From: Campylobacteraceae bacterium
GTDB lineage: Bacteria > Campylobacterota > Campylobacteria > Campylobacterales > Sulfurovaceae
Length of the DNA: 5,879 nt
Reading direction: 5' to 3'
NCBI GenBank assembly: GCA_027056615.1
Contig: JALUKJ010000010.1
Span: forward strand, 1-5,879
The notes beneath the pieces are model-generated. The model was not told where the DNA came from and searched no databases. It saw nothing but the letters and a program-made list of their open reading frames with translations. The translations under genes were made by a program, and so were the position numbers. Positions 1-5,879 of this stretch are shown piece after piece. Position 1 is the stretch's first letter; every line of letters begins with the position of its first letter.

Positions 1-359
1 TTACCTGTTCCTGAACTAAAGTGCCATCTACCTTGTTTATCTTCTGATTCTATTGGATAGTCTAAAACAGAAGAGTTACTACTATTGTTATCAAAATAAC
101 CAAAAACATTTGTTACTCCTCCTATAGTACCTCCTACAGAAGTAATAGGTGTAAAATCCCCACGCAATATTCGTTTCTGTCTCTCCATTGCTAACGCATT
201 TCTAATAGAGGCTACTGTAGTTCTTGCTTTGGTTATAACTGCATCATCTCTTGTGGCTGCTAGTCTGGGAATGGCTACTGAGGCTAAAATTCCAATGACT
301 ACTATTACAAAGACTAACTCTATCATGGTAAATGCTGATTTTGATTGTTGATTTTTCAT
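1..359 (-). CDS. Type IV pilin-like / type II secretion pseudopilin, partial (3' end off window)
   Basis: I translated this frame by hand: 119 codons from the ATG at 359 with no stop before the left edge, so the C-terminus is missing. It begins MKNQQSKSAFTMIELVFVIV. This is a class III (prepilin) signal: a short polar leader, a cleavage site before F10, Glu at mature position +5 (E14), then a hydrophobic helix of about 20 residues that serves as membrane anchor and assembly core. After the helix comes PRLAATRDDA, shared almost exactly with the two pilin genes to the right. The rest, with a Gly-rich stretch and the segment GRWHFSSG near the edge, differs from theirs, so it is a separate subunit type. 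Residue -1 is Ala instead of the usual Gly. An AGGA at 368-371 lies 8 nt before the start. The gap to the upstream pilin gene is only 21 nt, which suggests co-transcription. The product should be processed by a prepilin peptidase and built into a pilus or pseudopilus. Which system it serves cannot be told. Confidence 0.85.
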   Translation of the reverse strand, partial: MKNQQSKSAFTMIELVFVIVVIGILASVAIPRLAATRDDAVITKARTTVASIRNALAMERQKRILRGDFTPITSVGGTIGGVTNVFGYFDNNSSNSSVLDYPIESEDKQGRWHFSSGTG

Positions 360-380
360 ATTTTATATCCTAATATTTTA

Positions 381-836
381 TTAATAATTAACTATATTTC
401 CTGCAATAGTAATACCTGTATTATTATTTGAAATTAGTTTTTGCAATCCTTTACAAATAGCACTTGTTCCTGTACCATCAGTTAAGACCAATTTAATTTT
501 AGAAATATTACTATTGTCTATTGTTAATACTTTACATATTTGTGAAGCATCATCTGTATCTATAATATTTATAACTTTATTGTTAACAACTATAAAATTA
601 GATAATTCATTAAGTGTATTAGAGAGTGCTTTCATCTCTGATGTAGTTGTAGGAATTTTATTTGAAGCCACAATAGATGAAGCAATCTCTATTTTTACAG
701 ATTGTATTGCTTGTGCTAAAACAGCAACTTTAGCGTCATCTCTAGTTGCAGATAGTCTTGGAAGTGCAACAGATGCTAAAATACCAATAATAACAATAAC
801 AAAAATAAGCTCTATCATGGTAAAGGCTTTTTTCAT
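381..836 (-). CDS. Type IV pilin-like / type II secretion pseudopilin
   Basis: Complete 151-residue protein starting MKKAFTMIELIFVIVIIGIL. The leader is only four residues; mature protein would start at F5 with the conserved Glu at +5 (E9), and residue -1 is Ala. The hydrophobic segment spans about residues 5-26 and is followed by PRLSATRDDA. The C-terminal half is a polar, beta-prone globular domain with just two cysteines, C101 and C128, in a position typical of the C-terminal disulfide loop of type IV pilins. It ends in NIVNY. The arrangement CKVL...SAICKG...V.Y matches the neighbouring gene at 938-1432, so the two are tandem paralogs. The start is supported by AAAGAG at 844-849, 7 nt upstream, a weak ribosome site. 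It lies directly upstream of the partial pilin gene and probably shares its transcript. The role (pilus, pseudopilus or competence filament) is not resolved. Confidence 0.88.
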   Translation of the reverse strand: MKKAFTMIELIFVIVIIGILASVALPRLSATRDDAKVAVLAQAIQSVKIEIASSIVASNKIPTTTSEMKALSNTLNELSNFIVVNNKVINIIDTDDASQICKVLTIDNSNISKIKLVLTDGTGTSAICKGLQKLISNNNTGITIAGNIVNY

Positions 837-903
837 TGATAAACTCTTTAATTATTTTTTATTTTTAAAGGCAATTTGATTGAGCTTAAAAATAGAAAAT
901 AGG

Positions 904-929
904 TTTCTTAAGCCAAAAGGCTTAAGAAA
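904..929 (-). terminator. Perfect 11-bp hairpin, probable terminator or attenuator of the pilin gene at 938-1432
   Basis: TTTCTTAAGCC, a four-base AAAA loop, then GGCTTAAGAAA form a perfect 11-bp stem. On the minus strand it starts 8 nt after the stop codon of the 164-residue pilin gene. It is followed by CCTATTTTCTATTTTTAA, which is T-rich but interrupted. The plus-strand side has no T-tract, so it should act on leftward transcripts only. It sits between two paralogous pilin genes and could let the first be made in greater amount than the next two. The imperfect T-tract makes partial read-through plausible. Confidence 0.55.
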
Positions 930-937
930 TATAGAGA

Positions 938-1432
938 TTAGTAAGTTACTTGTGTTCCACCAACTGAGATAGATGTATCAGCAACTAAAGCATTTACACC
1001 TGTACAAATTGCTGAATCATTAGTATCAGCAGCTATTGAAATATTAACATCAGCTGTAGTACTATCACCTATTACATGCAGAATTTTACAATTTTTAGAA
1101 CTATCTTTGTCAATAAAGGTAATTTTCATATCTTTAGCTGTAGTAGTGTCAATTGAAATATCTCCACTAATCACACCTTCAGCAATTGTATTTGAGTAAT
1201 TTTTAAAATCAGCAGCACTTGCAGGAACATTATTAGTAGCAATAATCTTAGTTGCTATTTCACTTTTAGCTGTCTGAATAGCATTTGCCATTTTAGAAAT
1301 CTTAGCATCATCTCTAGTAGCTGCCAATCTAGGAATAGCAACTGCTGCTAAAATACCAATAATTACAATAACGAAAATCAACTCAATCATTGTAAAACCA
1401 CTTCTCATTTGAACATTCTTTGTCTGTGTCAT
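938..1432 (-). CDS. Type IV pilin-like / type II secretion pseudopilin (canonical Gly cleavage site)
   Basis: Complete 164-residue protein. The leader is 12 residues (MTQTKNVQMRSG), and cleavage is expected between G12 and F13, giving mature FTMIELIFVIVIIGILAAVA with Glu at +5 (E17). This is the only one of the three pilins here with the canonical Gly at -1. PRLAATRDDA follows the hydrophobic helix at about residues 34-43. The C-terminal domain is rich in Thr, Ser, Asp and Ala and has two cysteines, C115 and C143, a likely disulfide loop. It ends in VGGTQVTY, parallel to the paralog at 381-836. The first Met is preferred over M9 because AAGGAG lies 5 nt before it. A -10 box about 57 nt upstream and a hairpin just downstream suggest it can be transcribed alone, as expected for a more abundant subunit. 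That it is the major subunit is inference. Confidence 0.9.
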   Translation of the reverse strand: MTQTKNVQMRSGFTMIELIFVIVIIGILAAVAIPRLAATRDDAKISKMANAIQTAKSEIATKIIATNNVPASAADFKNYSNTIAEGVISGDISIDTTTAKDMKITFIDKDSSKNCKILHVIGDSTTADVNISIAADTNDSAICTGVNALVADTSISVGGTQVTY

Positions 1433-1488
1433 AAAGACTCCTTAAAATATTTTGTAGTTCTTTTTCTTTGTTTTAATGAACTAGGAGT

Positions 1489-1494
1489 ATTATA
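1489..1494 (-). promoter_or_regulatory. Probable -10 box for the pilin cluster
   Basis: Read on the minus strand this is TATAAT, preceded by repeated T-tracts (about 1500-1516) and not by a TTGACA-like -35 box. That layout is known for the main sigma factor of Campylobacter and Helicobacter relatives. The box ends 56 nt before the ATG of the 164-residue pilin gene, giving an expected leader RNA of about 50 nt. The whole 1433-1555 gap is strongly AT-rich, which lowers the weight of any single match. Confidence 0.5.
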
Positions 1495-1555
1495 AACTAA
1501 AAAATAAAATAAAAAACTTAATTTAGAAAAAAATATTAAGAAAAAATTAATAACC

Positions 1556-1792
1556 TTATGTTTTCTGCCAATTTGACTCCTCTATCTTATTTATTATTGT
1601 TCTAATCTGTTCTTCTGCACGATACTCTTTGTGTACTGCCTTTAAATAAAGCTGTAAAAGCTGACTTATCTCATTGTCTTCGTCTAAACTAACTTGATTC
1701 TCTTGTAAGTTTTTAGAGAGAAAATCTGCAAAATCATTATCTAAATCTACTTCAAATCGCCTACTTGCAATAGTAAAAACAACCTTTTTCAT
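1556..1792 (-). CDS. Small hypothetical protein, 78 residues
   Basis: I do not recognise this protein. It looks like a real gene because AAAGGAGT lies 5 nt before the ATG, the reading frame nearly fills the space between two promoters, and the sequence looks like a soluble protein. Residues 1-18 (MKKVVFTIASRRFEVDLD) look like a beta-hairpin. Residues about 19-35 and 40-75 are probably helical and highly charged; the second stretch has leucines and isoleucines at helix-face spacing, so a short coiled coil or dimer helix is possible. It has no signal peptide, membrane segment or cysteine. The beta-hairpin-then-long-helix layout recalls ZapA-type cell division proteins, but I see no diagnostic residues and do not assign it. 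It is divergent from uvrB across 69 bp. It is probably cytoplasmic. Confidence 0.72.
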   Translation of the reverse strand: MKKVVFTIASRRFEVDLDNDFADFLSKNLQENQVSLDEDNEISQLLQLYLKAVHKEYRAEEQIRTIINKIEESNWQKT

Positions 1793-1817
1793 AAAAACTC
1801 CTTTAAACTTCTTCTGT

Positions 1818-1823
1818 TATGAT
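1818..1823 (+). promoter_or_regulatory. Probable extended -10 box for uvrB
   Basis: TATGAT preceded by TGT gives the extended -10 pattern TGnTATGAT. It predicts a transcript start near 1830, about 32 nt before the uvrB ATG, leaving room for the AGGA at 1847-1850. A better-matching TATAAT at 1837-1842 exists, but it would start the RNA on or after the ribosome site, so it is less likely. No SOS (LexA-type) box is evident, in line with the general lack of a classical SOS system in this phylum. Confidence 0.4.
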
Positions 1824-1827
1824 TATA
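1822..1827 (-). promoter_or_regulatory. Probable -10 box for the 78-residue gene
   Basis: Read on the minus strand this is TATAAT, ending 29 nt before the ATG of the small gene, with no clear -35 box. It overlaps the uvrB extended -10 box by two bases. The two promoters would therefore compete for the same DNA, and polymerase could probably not occupy both at once. Confidence 0.4.
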
Positions 1828-1861
1828 TCTTTAATATATAATAAATAGGAATTAAAAATCT

Positions 1862-3838
1862 ATGAAAAGATTTACCCTTCATTCAAAATACCAACCATCA
1901 GGTGACCAACCTAACGCTATTAAAACACTTTCAAAATCTATTCAACAAGGAAATCAATATCAAACTCTACTTGGAGTAACAGGCTCTGGAAAGACTTATA
2001 CTATGGCTAAGGTAATTGAAAAGACCCAGAAACCAACACTTATTATGACTCATAACAAAACCTTAGCAGCACAACTATATAGTGAATTTAAGAGTTTTTT
2101 TCCTAATAACCATGTTGAGTATTTTATTAGCTACTATGACTACTATCAACCTGAAGCCTACATTCCACGTCAAGACCTATTTATAGAAAAGGACTCTTCT
2201 ATTAATGAGGAGTTAGAGCGACTTAGACTCTCTACAACAGCTTCGCTTTTGAGTCATAAAGATGTCATAGTCATTGCTTCTGTTTCGGCTAACTATGGAT
2301 TAGGCTCACCAGAGGACTACAAAAGCATTGTCCAAAAGTTAGTAGTGGGTGAAGAGTATGCTCAAAAAGCTCTTCTACTTAAACTTGTAGAGATGGGATA
2401 TAAACGAAATGATGAGTTTTTTGACCGTGGAGACTTTAGGGTAAATGGAGAGGTCATAGACATATACCCTGCTTACAATGAGGAGTTTGCTATAAGAGTT
2501 GAGTTTTTTGCTGATGAAATTGAAGATATTTATAACTTTAATACTCTTACTGGTGAAAAGATAGAACACTTTAAAGAGACAACAATATATTCTGCTAATC
2601 AGTTTATTGTCTCTCAAGAGAAACTTGCTCTTGCAGTAAAAAGCATTGAAAAAGAGTTAGGAGCACGACTTAACTACTATAAAGAGCAAAACAGAATGTT
2701 AGAGTACAACCGACTTAAACAACGTGTAGAGTTTGACTTAGAGATGATAGAAGCAACAGGAATGTGTAAAGGAATAGAAAACTACTCTCGCCACTTAACA
2801 GGGAAAAAAGAGGGGGAAACACCTTTTTCTATGATGGATTACTTTGAGGCAATGCATGGACATGACTTTCTATGTATTGTCGATGAGTCTCATGTATCAC
2901 TTTCACAATTTAGAGGAATGTACGCAGGAGATAGAAGCCGTAAAGAAGTTTTAGTAGAGCATGGGTTTAGACTACCATCTGCACTAGATAACCGACCACT
3001 TATGTTTGATGAATATATTATAAAAGCCCCCTACTTTCTCTTTGTATCGGCTACACCAAATGAACTAGAGATTGACCTCTCTTCCATAGTGGCAGAACAA
3101 GTAGTCCGACCAACAGGTCTACTTGACCCAGAGATTGAAGTGATAGATAGTACCTACCAAGTAGAGAATCTTCACGATAGAATGAAGCTAGTTATAGAAA
3201 GAGGTGAACGAGTCTTAGTGACAGTACTTACTAAAAAGATGGCAGAGGAGTTAACCAACTACTACAATGACTTAGGCTTAAGAGTACGATATATGCACTC
3301 TGACCTTGATGCTATTGAACGTAACCAAGTGATTCGTTCTTTGCGTTTAGGAGAGTTTGATATTTTAATAGGGATTAATCTCCTTAGAGAGGGGCTTGAC
3401 CTACCAGAAGTGAGTTTGGTTGCTATTTTAGATGCTGACAAAGAGGGATTTTTACGCTCTAAAACCTCACTTATTCAAACATCAGGACGAGCAGCTAGAA
3501 ATGTCAATGGAAAGGTATTAATGTATGCTAAAAAAGTTACTAACTCTATGAGAGAGACCATTGAAATTACTCAAAAAAGACGACAAAAGCAGATAACTTA
3601 TAATAAGAAACATGGTATTACTCCTAAAACTACTCTACGTGAACTAGACACCGATTTAAAAATTGAAGATTCAGGAGAGCTTTATAATAAACGTTCTAAG
3701 ATGGATAAAATGCCAAAGGCAGAGCGTCAAAAGATAGTTAAAGAGTTAAAGGCTAAGATGTTGGTAGCTGCTAAAAATTTGGAGTTTGAAGAGGCTGCAA
3801 GGTTACGTGACCAAATTGCAAAAATTAAAAAATTGTAA
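1862..3838 (+). CDS. uvrB: UvrABC system protein B (excision repair helicase subunit)
   Basis: UvrB takes damaged DNA from UvrA, checks the lesion using ATP hydrolysis, and recruits UvrC for the dual incision of nucleotide excision repair in the cytoplasm. The 658-residue length is normal for the family and all hallmarks are present. The N-terminus has Y10[10 protein letters not shown]. Walker A is GVTGSGKT (38-45) and motif Ia is THNKTLAAQ (63-71). The damage-probing beta-hairpin, [15 protein letters not shown] (91-105), has the stacking tyrosines. Next come Walker B DESH (341-344), SATP (396-399), the motif V region [14 protein letters not shown] (506-519) and motif [11 protein letters not shown] (539-547). 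The C-terminal UVR motif (about 623-657, containing [14 protein letters not shown]) contacts UvrC. The start fits the family N-terminus; its AGGA (1847-1850) is a rather distant 11 nt away. No frameshift or missing motif. It appears to be transcribed alone, with ppk1 following after 183 bp. Confidence 0.98.
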   Translation: MKRFTLHSKYQPSGDQPNAIKTLSKSIQQGNQYQTLLGVTGSGKTYTMAKVIEKTQKPTLIMTHNKTLAAQLYSEFKSFFPNNHVEYFISYYDYYQPEAYIPRQDLFIEKDSSINEELERLRLSTTASLLSHKDVIVIASVSANYGLGSPEDYKSIVQKLVVGEEYAQKALLLKLVEMGYKRNDEFFDRGDFRVNGEVIDIYPAYNEEFAIRVEFFADEIEDIYNFNTLTGEKIEHFKETTIYSANQFIVSQEKLALAVKSIEKELGARLNYYKEQNRMLEYNRLKQRVEFDLEMIEATGMCKGIENYSRHLTGKKEGETPFSMMDYFEAMHGHDFLCIVDESHVSLSQFRGMYAGDRSRKEVLVEHGFRLPSALDNRPLMFDEYIIKAPYFLFVSATPNELEIDLSSIVAEQVVRPTGLLDPEIEVIDSTYQVENLHDRMKLVIERGERVLVTVLTKKMAEELTNYYNDLGLRVRYMHSDLDAIERNQVIRSLRLGEFDILIGINLLREGLDLPEVSLVAILDADKEGFLRSKTSLIQTSGRAARNVNGKVLMYAKKVTNSMRETIEITQKRRQKQITYNKKHGITPKTTLRELDTDLKIEDSGELYNKRSKMDKMPKAERQKIVKELKAKMLVAAKNLEFEEAARLRDQIAKIKKL

Positions 3839-3868
3839 AAATATATAACAATAAAATATATTTTTACA

Positions 3869-3970
3869 CGTAGGTGTGACCATGTCACACGTCAAATCTC
3901 AATTTAAATTATATGGGAATCCTAAATTATATGATATTTGGTTTTGGCGTGTGACATAGTCATACCTACG
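3869..3970. repeat. Inverted pair of REP-like palindromes (REPIN-like element)
   Basis: The left arm (3869-3891) and right arm (3948-3970) are 23 bp each and inverted copies with two differences (the eighth and thirteenth bases), separated by 56 bp. Each arm is itself a hairpin: the left has GTGTGAC, CAT, GTCACAC, a perfect 7-bp stem; the right has GTGTGAC, ATA, GTCATAC, with one mismatch. Outside each hairpin, at the outer edge, is the tetranucleotide GTAG (CTAC on the right). GTAG or GGAG at the foot of a hairpin is the signature of REP sequences mobilised by TnpA_REP/RAYT enzymes, and two REPs facing each other make a REPIN. The element follows the uvrB stop by 30 nt. It has no T-tract after either hairpin, so it is not a standard terminator, though it could shield the 3' end of the uvrB mRNA. 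That it is a mobile family is inference until other copies are found. Confidence 0.7.
3905..3933. repeat. Short direct repeat within the REPIN-like spacer
   Basis: TAAATTATATG occurs at 3905-3915 and again at 3923-3933, an exact 11-bp direct repeat with an 18-bp period. GGAATCC lies between the copies. It forms the centre of the 56-bp spacer between the two REP-like arms. Its AT-rich content means chance is possible. Confidence 0.45.
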
Positions 3971-3992
3971 GATATTTATATAAACAATACGT

Positions 3993-3998
3993 TATAAT
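3993..3998 (+). promoter_or_regulatory. Probable -10 box for ppk1
   Basis: TATAAT begins 22 nt after the right REP-like arm ends, in an AT-rich stretch with no clear -35 box. It predicts a transcript start near 4005, about 17 nt before the ppk1 ATG. That leaves room for AAGGA at 4012-4016, which is 5 nt before the start. It supports transcription of ppk1 independently of uvrB. No PHO box could be identified by eye. Confidence 0.45.
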
Positions 3999-4021
3999 TC
4001 ATATAAAAAATAAGGAAATCA

Positions 4022-5869
4022 ATGAGCATAGACCTAACCTCTCCTGAGCTATATTTTAACCGAGAACTCTCTTGGTTAAAGTTTAACTCACGTGTACTTG
4101 CACAAGCAAAAAACAGAGAGCTACCACCCTTAGAGCGTCTTAAGTTTATTGCTATCTATGGAACTAATCTTGATGAGTTCTATATGATACGTGTTGCAGG
4201 ACTTAAAGCACTCTTTAAAGCTCGTGTTCAAGAGACAGCTATTGACAAACTCACACCTGCTGAACAACTTAAAGCTATTCACAAAACTATTCACAAAGAG
4301 CAAAAAGTTTTAGAGGCTACATTTAGAGATATTATGGAGAGTCTAAAGGAGCATAAAGTTGCTATTAAGAGTTTTACTGAACTCAATGCAAAACAACAAG
4401 CTGTAATTGAAAATGAGTTTTTTGAGCAACTATTTCCTGTTATTATGCCTATTGCCATTGATGCTACACACCCATTTCCTCACCTAAATAACCTTAGCTT
4501 TGCTTTGGCATTAAAACTTGAAGACTCAGAGGGTAACATAAAACATGGGTTAATACGCATTCCTAGAATTTTACCTAGATTTTTAAAAGTTGACCACAAC
4601 TACATACCTATTGAAGATGTTGTTGACTACTTTTCGTGTGAACTCTTTGCAGGTATGAAAAAACTATCCTCTACCCCATTTAGAGTAACACGCAATGCAG
4701 ACCTAGAGATAGAAGAGGAGGAGGCTGATGACTTTATAGAGATTATGGAAGAGGGGCTACGCACACGAAACCGTGGTATGCTTATTCGTTTAGAGCTTAT
4801 AGAGGGGGTCGATGAGGATTTGGTTGATTTTCTTACAACTCACCTAGAGCTTGACCCACTCGATATATACTACTACAACATTCCTCTAAATCTTGGAACA
4901 CTTTGGGATATTGTCACAGAGACCTCTCTCTCTCACTTAACCCTACCAACCTATAGCCCAAAAATTTTACCACCTCTCTCAGAGAACAAAAATCTCTTTA
5001 AAGCCATAGAGAAGCAAGATATTCTGCTCTACCATCCGTTTGAGAGCTTTGACCCTGTAGTACGTTTTATACAAGATGCAGCAAAAGACCCTGACACCCT
5101 ATCAATGAGAATGACTCTCTACCGTGTTGGAAAAAACTCTCCTATTGTTAAAGCCCTTATAAAAGCTGCTAAAGCTGGTAAACAAGTTACTGTATTAGTC
5201 GAATTAAAGGCACGATTTGATGAAGAGAATAACCTACAGTGGGCAAAAAAGCTTGAAGAGTCAGGAGCTCATGTTATCTATGGAATTAAAGGCTTAAAGG
5301 TTCATGCCAAAGTAGCACAAGTCACTAAAAGAAAAGAGAAAAAACTTCAAGCCTATGTTCATCTAGCAACAGGAAACTACAACCCTGCTACAGCTCGTAT
5401 ATATACAGATGTAAGCTACTTTACAACAAAAACAGAGTTTAATACCGATGTAACTAAGTTTTTTCACTTCTTAACAGGTTTTGCAGACTATAGTAAACTG
5501 AAAACACTAACTCTCTCTCCTAAACATCTTAAACCTAAACTTATTGAGATGATAGAGCATGAAGCCTCTTTTAAAGAGGAGGGGCATATTATCTTAAAGG
5601 CTAACTCCTTAGTTGACCCTGATATTATTCAAGAACTATATAGAGCCTCTATAGCAGGGTGTAAAATAGAGCTTATTATTCGTGGAATTTGTGCTTTAAA
5701 ACCTGGAGTTAAAGATATTAGTGAGAATATATCGGTATACTCTATCATAGGGAAATATCTTGAACACCCAAGAATATACTACTTTAAACATGATGAGTAT
5801 GGGTGCTATATCTCTTCTGCTGACCTAATGCAGCAGAAGAGATATAGCACCCATACTCATCATGTTTAA
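4022..5869 (+). CDS. ppk1: Polyphosphate kinase, 3'-truncated by a fold-back at the window end
   Basis: PPK1 reversibly polymerises the terminal phosphate of ATP into polyphosphate, used for stress survival, motility and phosphate storage. The frame gives 615 residues against about 690-700 for the family. N-domain motifs are present: NRELSWLKFNSRVL (13-26) and YGTNLDEFYMIRVAG (46-60). The head domain follows, with an acidic run at about 229-237. The catalytic part has SMRMTLYRVG (361-370), VELKARFDEEN (393-403), then GLKVHAK, whose H428 is the expected phosphohistidine (E. coli His435). R368 and R398 keep the same spacing to it as E. coli Arg375 and Arg405. YVHLATGNYN is at 445-454. LEHPR (580-584) probably holds the second conserved His, and SSADLM is at 598-603. 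Here family members continue with PRN-type residues, but this frame reads QQKRYSTHTHHV and stops. Those 12 residues are encoded by a reverse-complement copy of the preceding DNA. True sequence probably ends near 5830, with about 85 residues missing. AAGGA 5 nt upstream supports the start. Confidence 0.93.
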   Translation: MSIDLTSPELYFNRELSWLKFNSRVLAQAKNRELPPLERLKFIAIYGTNLDEFYMIRVAGLKALFKARVQETAIDKLTPAEQLKAIHKTIHKEQKVLEATFRDIMESLKEHKVAIKSFTELNAKQQAVIENEFFEQLFPVIMPIAIDATHPFPHLNNLSFALALKLEDSEGNIKHGLIRIPRILPRFLKVDHNYIPIEDVVDYFSCELFAGMKKLSSTPFRVTRNADLEIEEEEADDFIEIMEEGLRTRNRGMLIRLELIEGVDEDLVDFLTTHLELDPLDIYYYNIPLNLGTLWDIVTETSLSHLTLPTYSPKILPPLSENKNLFKAIEKQDILLYHPFESFDPVVRFIQDAAKDPDTLSMRMTLYRVGKNSPIVKALIKAAKAGKQVTVLVELKARFDEENNLQWAKKLEESGAHVIYGIKGLKVHAKVAQVTKRKEKKLQAYVHLATGNYNPATARIYTDVSYFTTKTEFNTDVTKFFHFLTGFADYSKLKTLTLSPKHLKPKLIEMIEHEASFKEEGHIILKANSLVDPDIIQELYRASIAGCKIELIIRGICALKPGVKDISENISVYSIIGKYLEHPRIYYFKHDEYGCYISSADLMQQKRYSTHTHHV

Positions 5870-5879
5870 AGTAGTATAT
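5774..5879. repeat. Perfect 49-bp terminal inverted repeat (probable fold-back assembly artefact)
   Basis: Bases 5774-5822 and 5831-5879 are exact reverse complements over all 49 positions, separated by the 8-nt loop ACCTAATG. The second arm ends exactly at the window edge. The first arm is ordinary ppk1 coding DNA that encodes the conserved RIYYF...YISSAD segment, so the second arm is a copied-back strand and not an independent element. Perfect long palindromes with a short loop at a sequence end are typical of self-primed fold-back during amplification or of graph artefacts during assembly. A biological hairpin or terminator is much less likely, because the repeat replaces a conserved part of an essential-motif region. 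Confidence 0.9.

Noticed and set aside
514..879. Open frame of 121 codons on the plus strand
   Set aside because: It lies almost entirely antisense to the pseudopilin gene at 381-836 and has no family features. The pilin frame on the other strand is unmistakable.
1517..1540. Possible terminator for the 78-residue gene (CTTAAT ... ATTAAG, followed on the minus strand by T-tracts)
   Set aside because: The stem is only 6 bp with a single G-C pair and a 12-nt loop, in DNA where such pairings are common. The T-tracts are explained equally well as the upstream part of the pilin promoter.
2375..2617. Open frame of 80 codons on the minus strand inside uvrB
   Set aside because: It is antisense to a continuous, well-conserved UvrB domain, and its translation is the low-complexity K/I/Y/F-rich type expected from AT-rich shadow frames.
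3869..3970. The inverted repeats as a classical rho-independent terminator of uvrB
   Set aside because: Neither hairpin, nor the full 23-bp pairing, is followed by a T-tract on either strand, and the 56-bp loop is too long. The GTAG feet and paired inverted layout fit REP-type elements better.
3839..4021. A CRISPR array or small RNA gene in the uvrB-ppk1 gap
   Set aside because: There are only two inverted arms and one short direct repeat, with no regular repeat-spacer series and no separate promoter-terminator unit for an RNA.
5831..5869. A novel His-rich C-terminal tail of PPK (ending in HTHHV)
   Set aside because: These codons are the exact reverse complement of 5784-5822 within the same gene, so they are a product of the fold-back.

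Overview
The window is AT-rich DNA that looks like a member of the Campylobacterota (Sulfurimonas/Sulfurovum-like). The grounds are the wording of the pseudopilin N-termini (FTMIELIFVIVIIGIL followed by an RDDA motif), the low-GC codon use, and promoters that consist of a good -10 box with A/T tracts instead of a clear -35 box. The genus is inferred from style, not from a database match.

Layout. The left third (1-1432) is a leftward cluster of three type IV pilin-like/type II secretion pseudopilin genes. The leftmost runs off the window. A perfect hairpin separates the first-transcribed pilin gene from the other two. Next comes a leftward 78-residue protein of unknown function (1556-1792). 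A 69-bp divergent promoter region separates it from a complete rightward uvrB (1862-3838), the damage-recognition helicase of nucleotide excision repair. After uvrB there is a 183-bp gap. It holds an inverted pair of 23-bp REP-like palindromes, each with a GTAG foot, plus a -10 box. Then comes ppk1 (polyphosphate kinase, from 4022), which fills the rest of the window.

The genes do not form one pathway: a surface/secretion filament cluster sits beside two housekeeping genes. uvrB and ppk1 point the same way but appear to have separate promoters.

Two observations matter most. First, the last 106 bases are a perfect 49-bp inverted repeat with an 8-nt loop that ends exactly at the window edge and overwrites the conserved C-terminus of PPK. 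This is best read as a fold-back artefact at a contig end, so the apparent stop codon and the last 12 residues of PPK are probably not real. Second, the uvrB-ppk1 gap carries a REPIN-like element, which predicts further copies and a REP-associated (RAYT/TnpA_REP) transposase elsewhere in the genome. I found no CRISPR array, tRNA, rRNA, insertion sequence or defence system.
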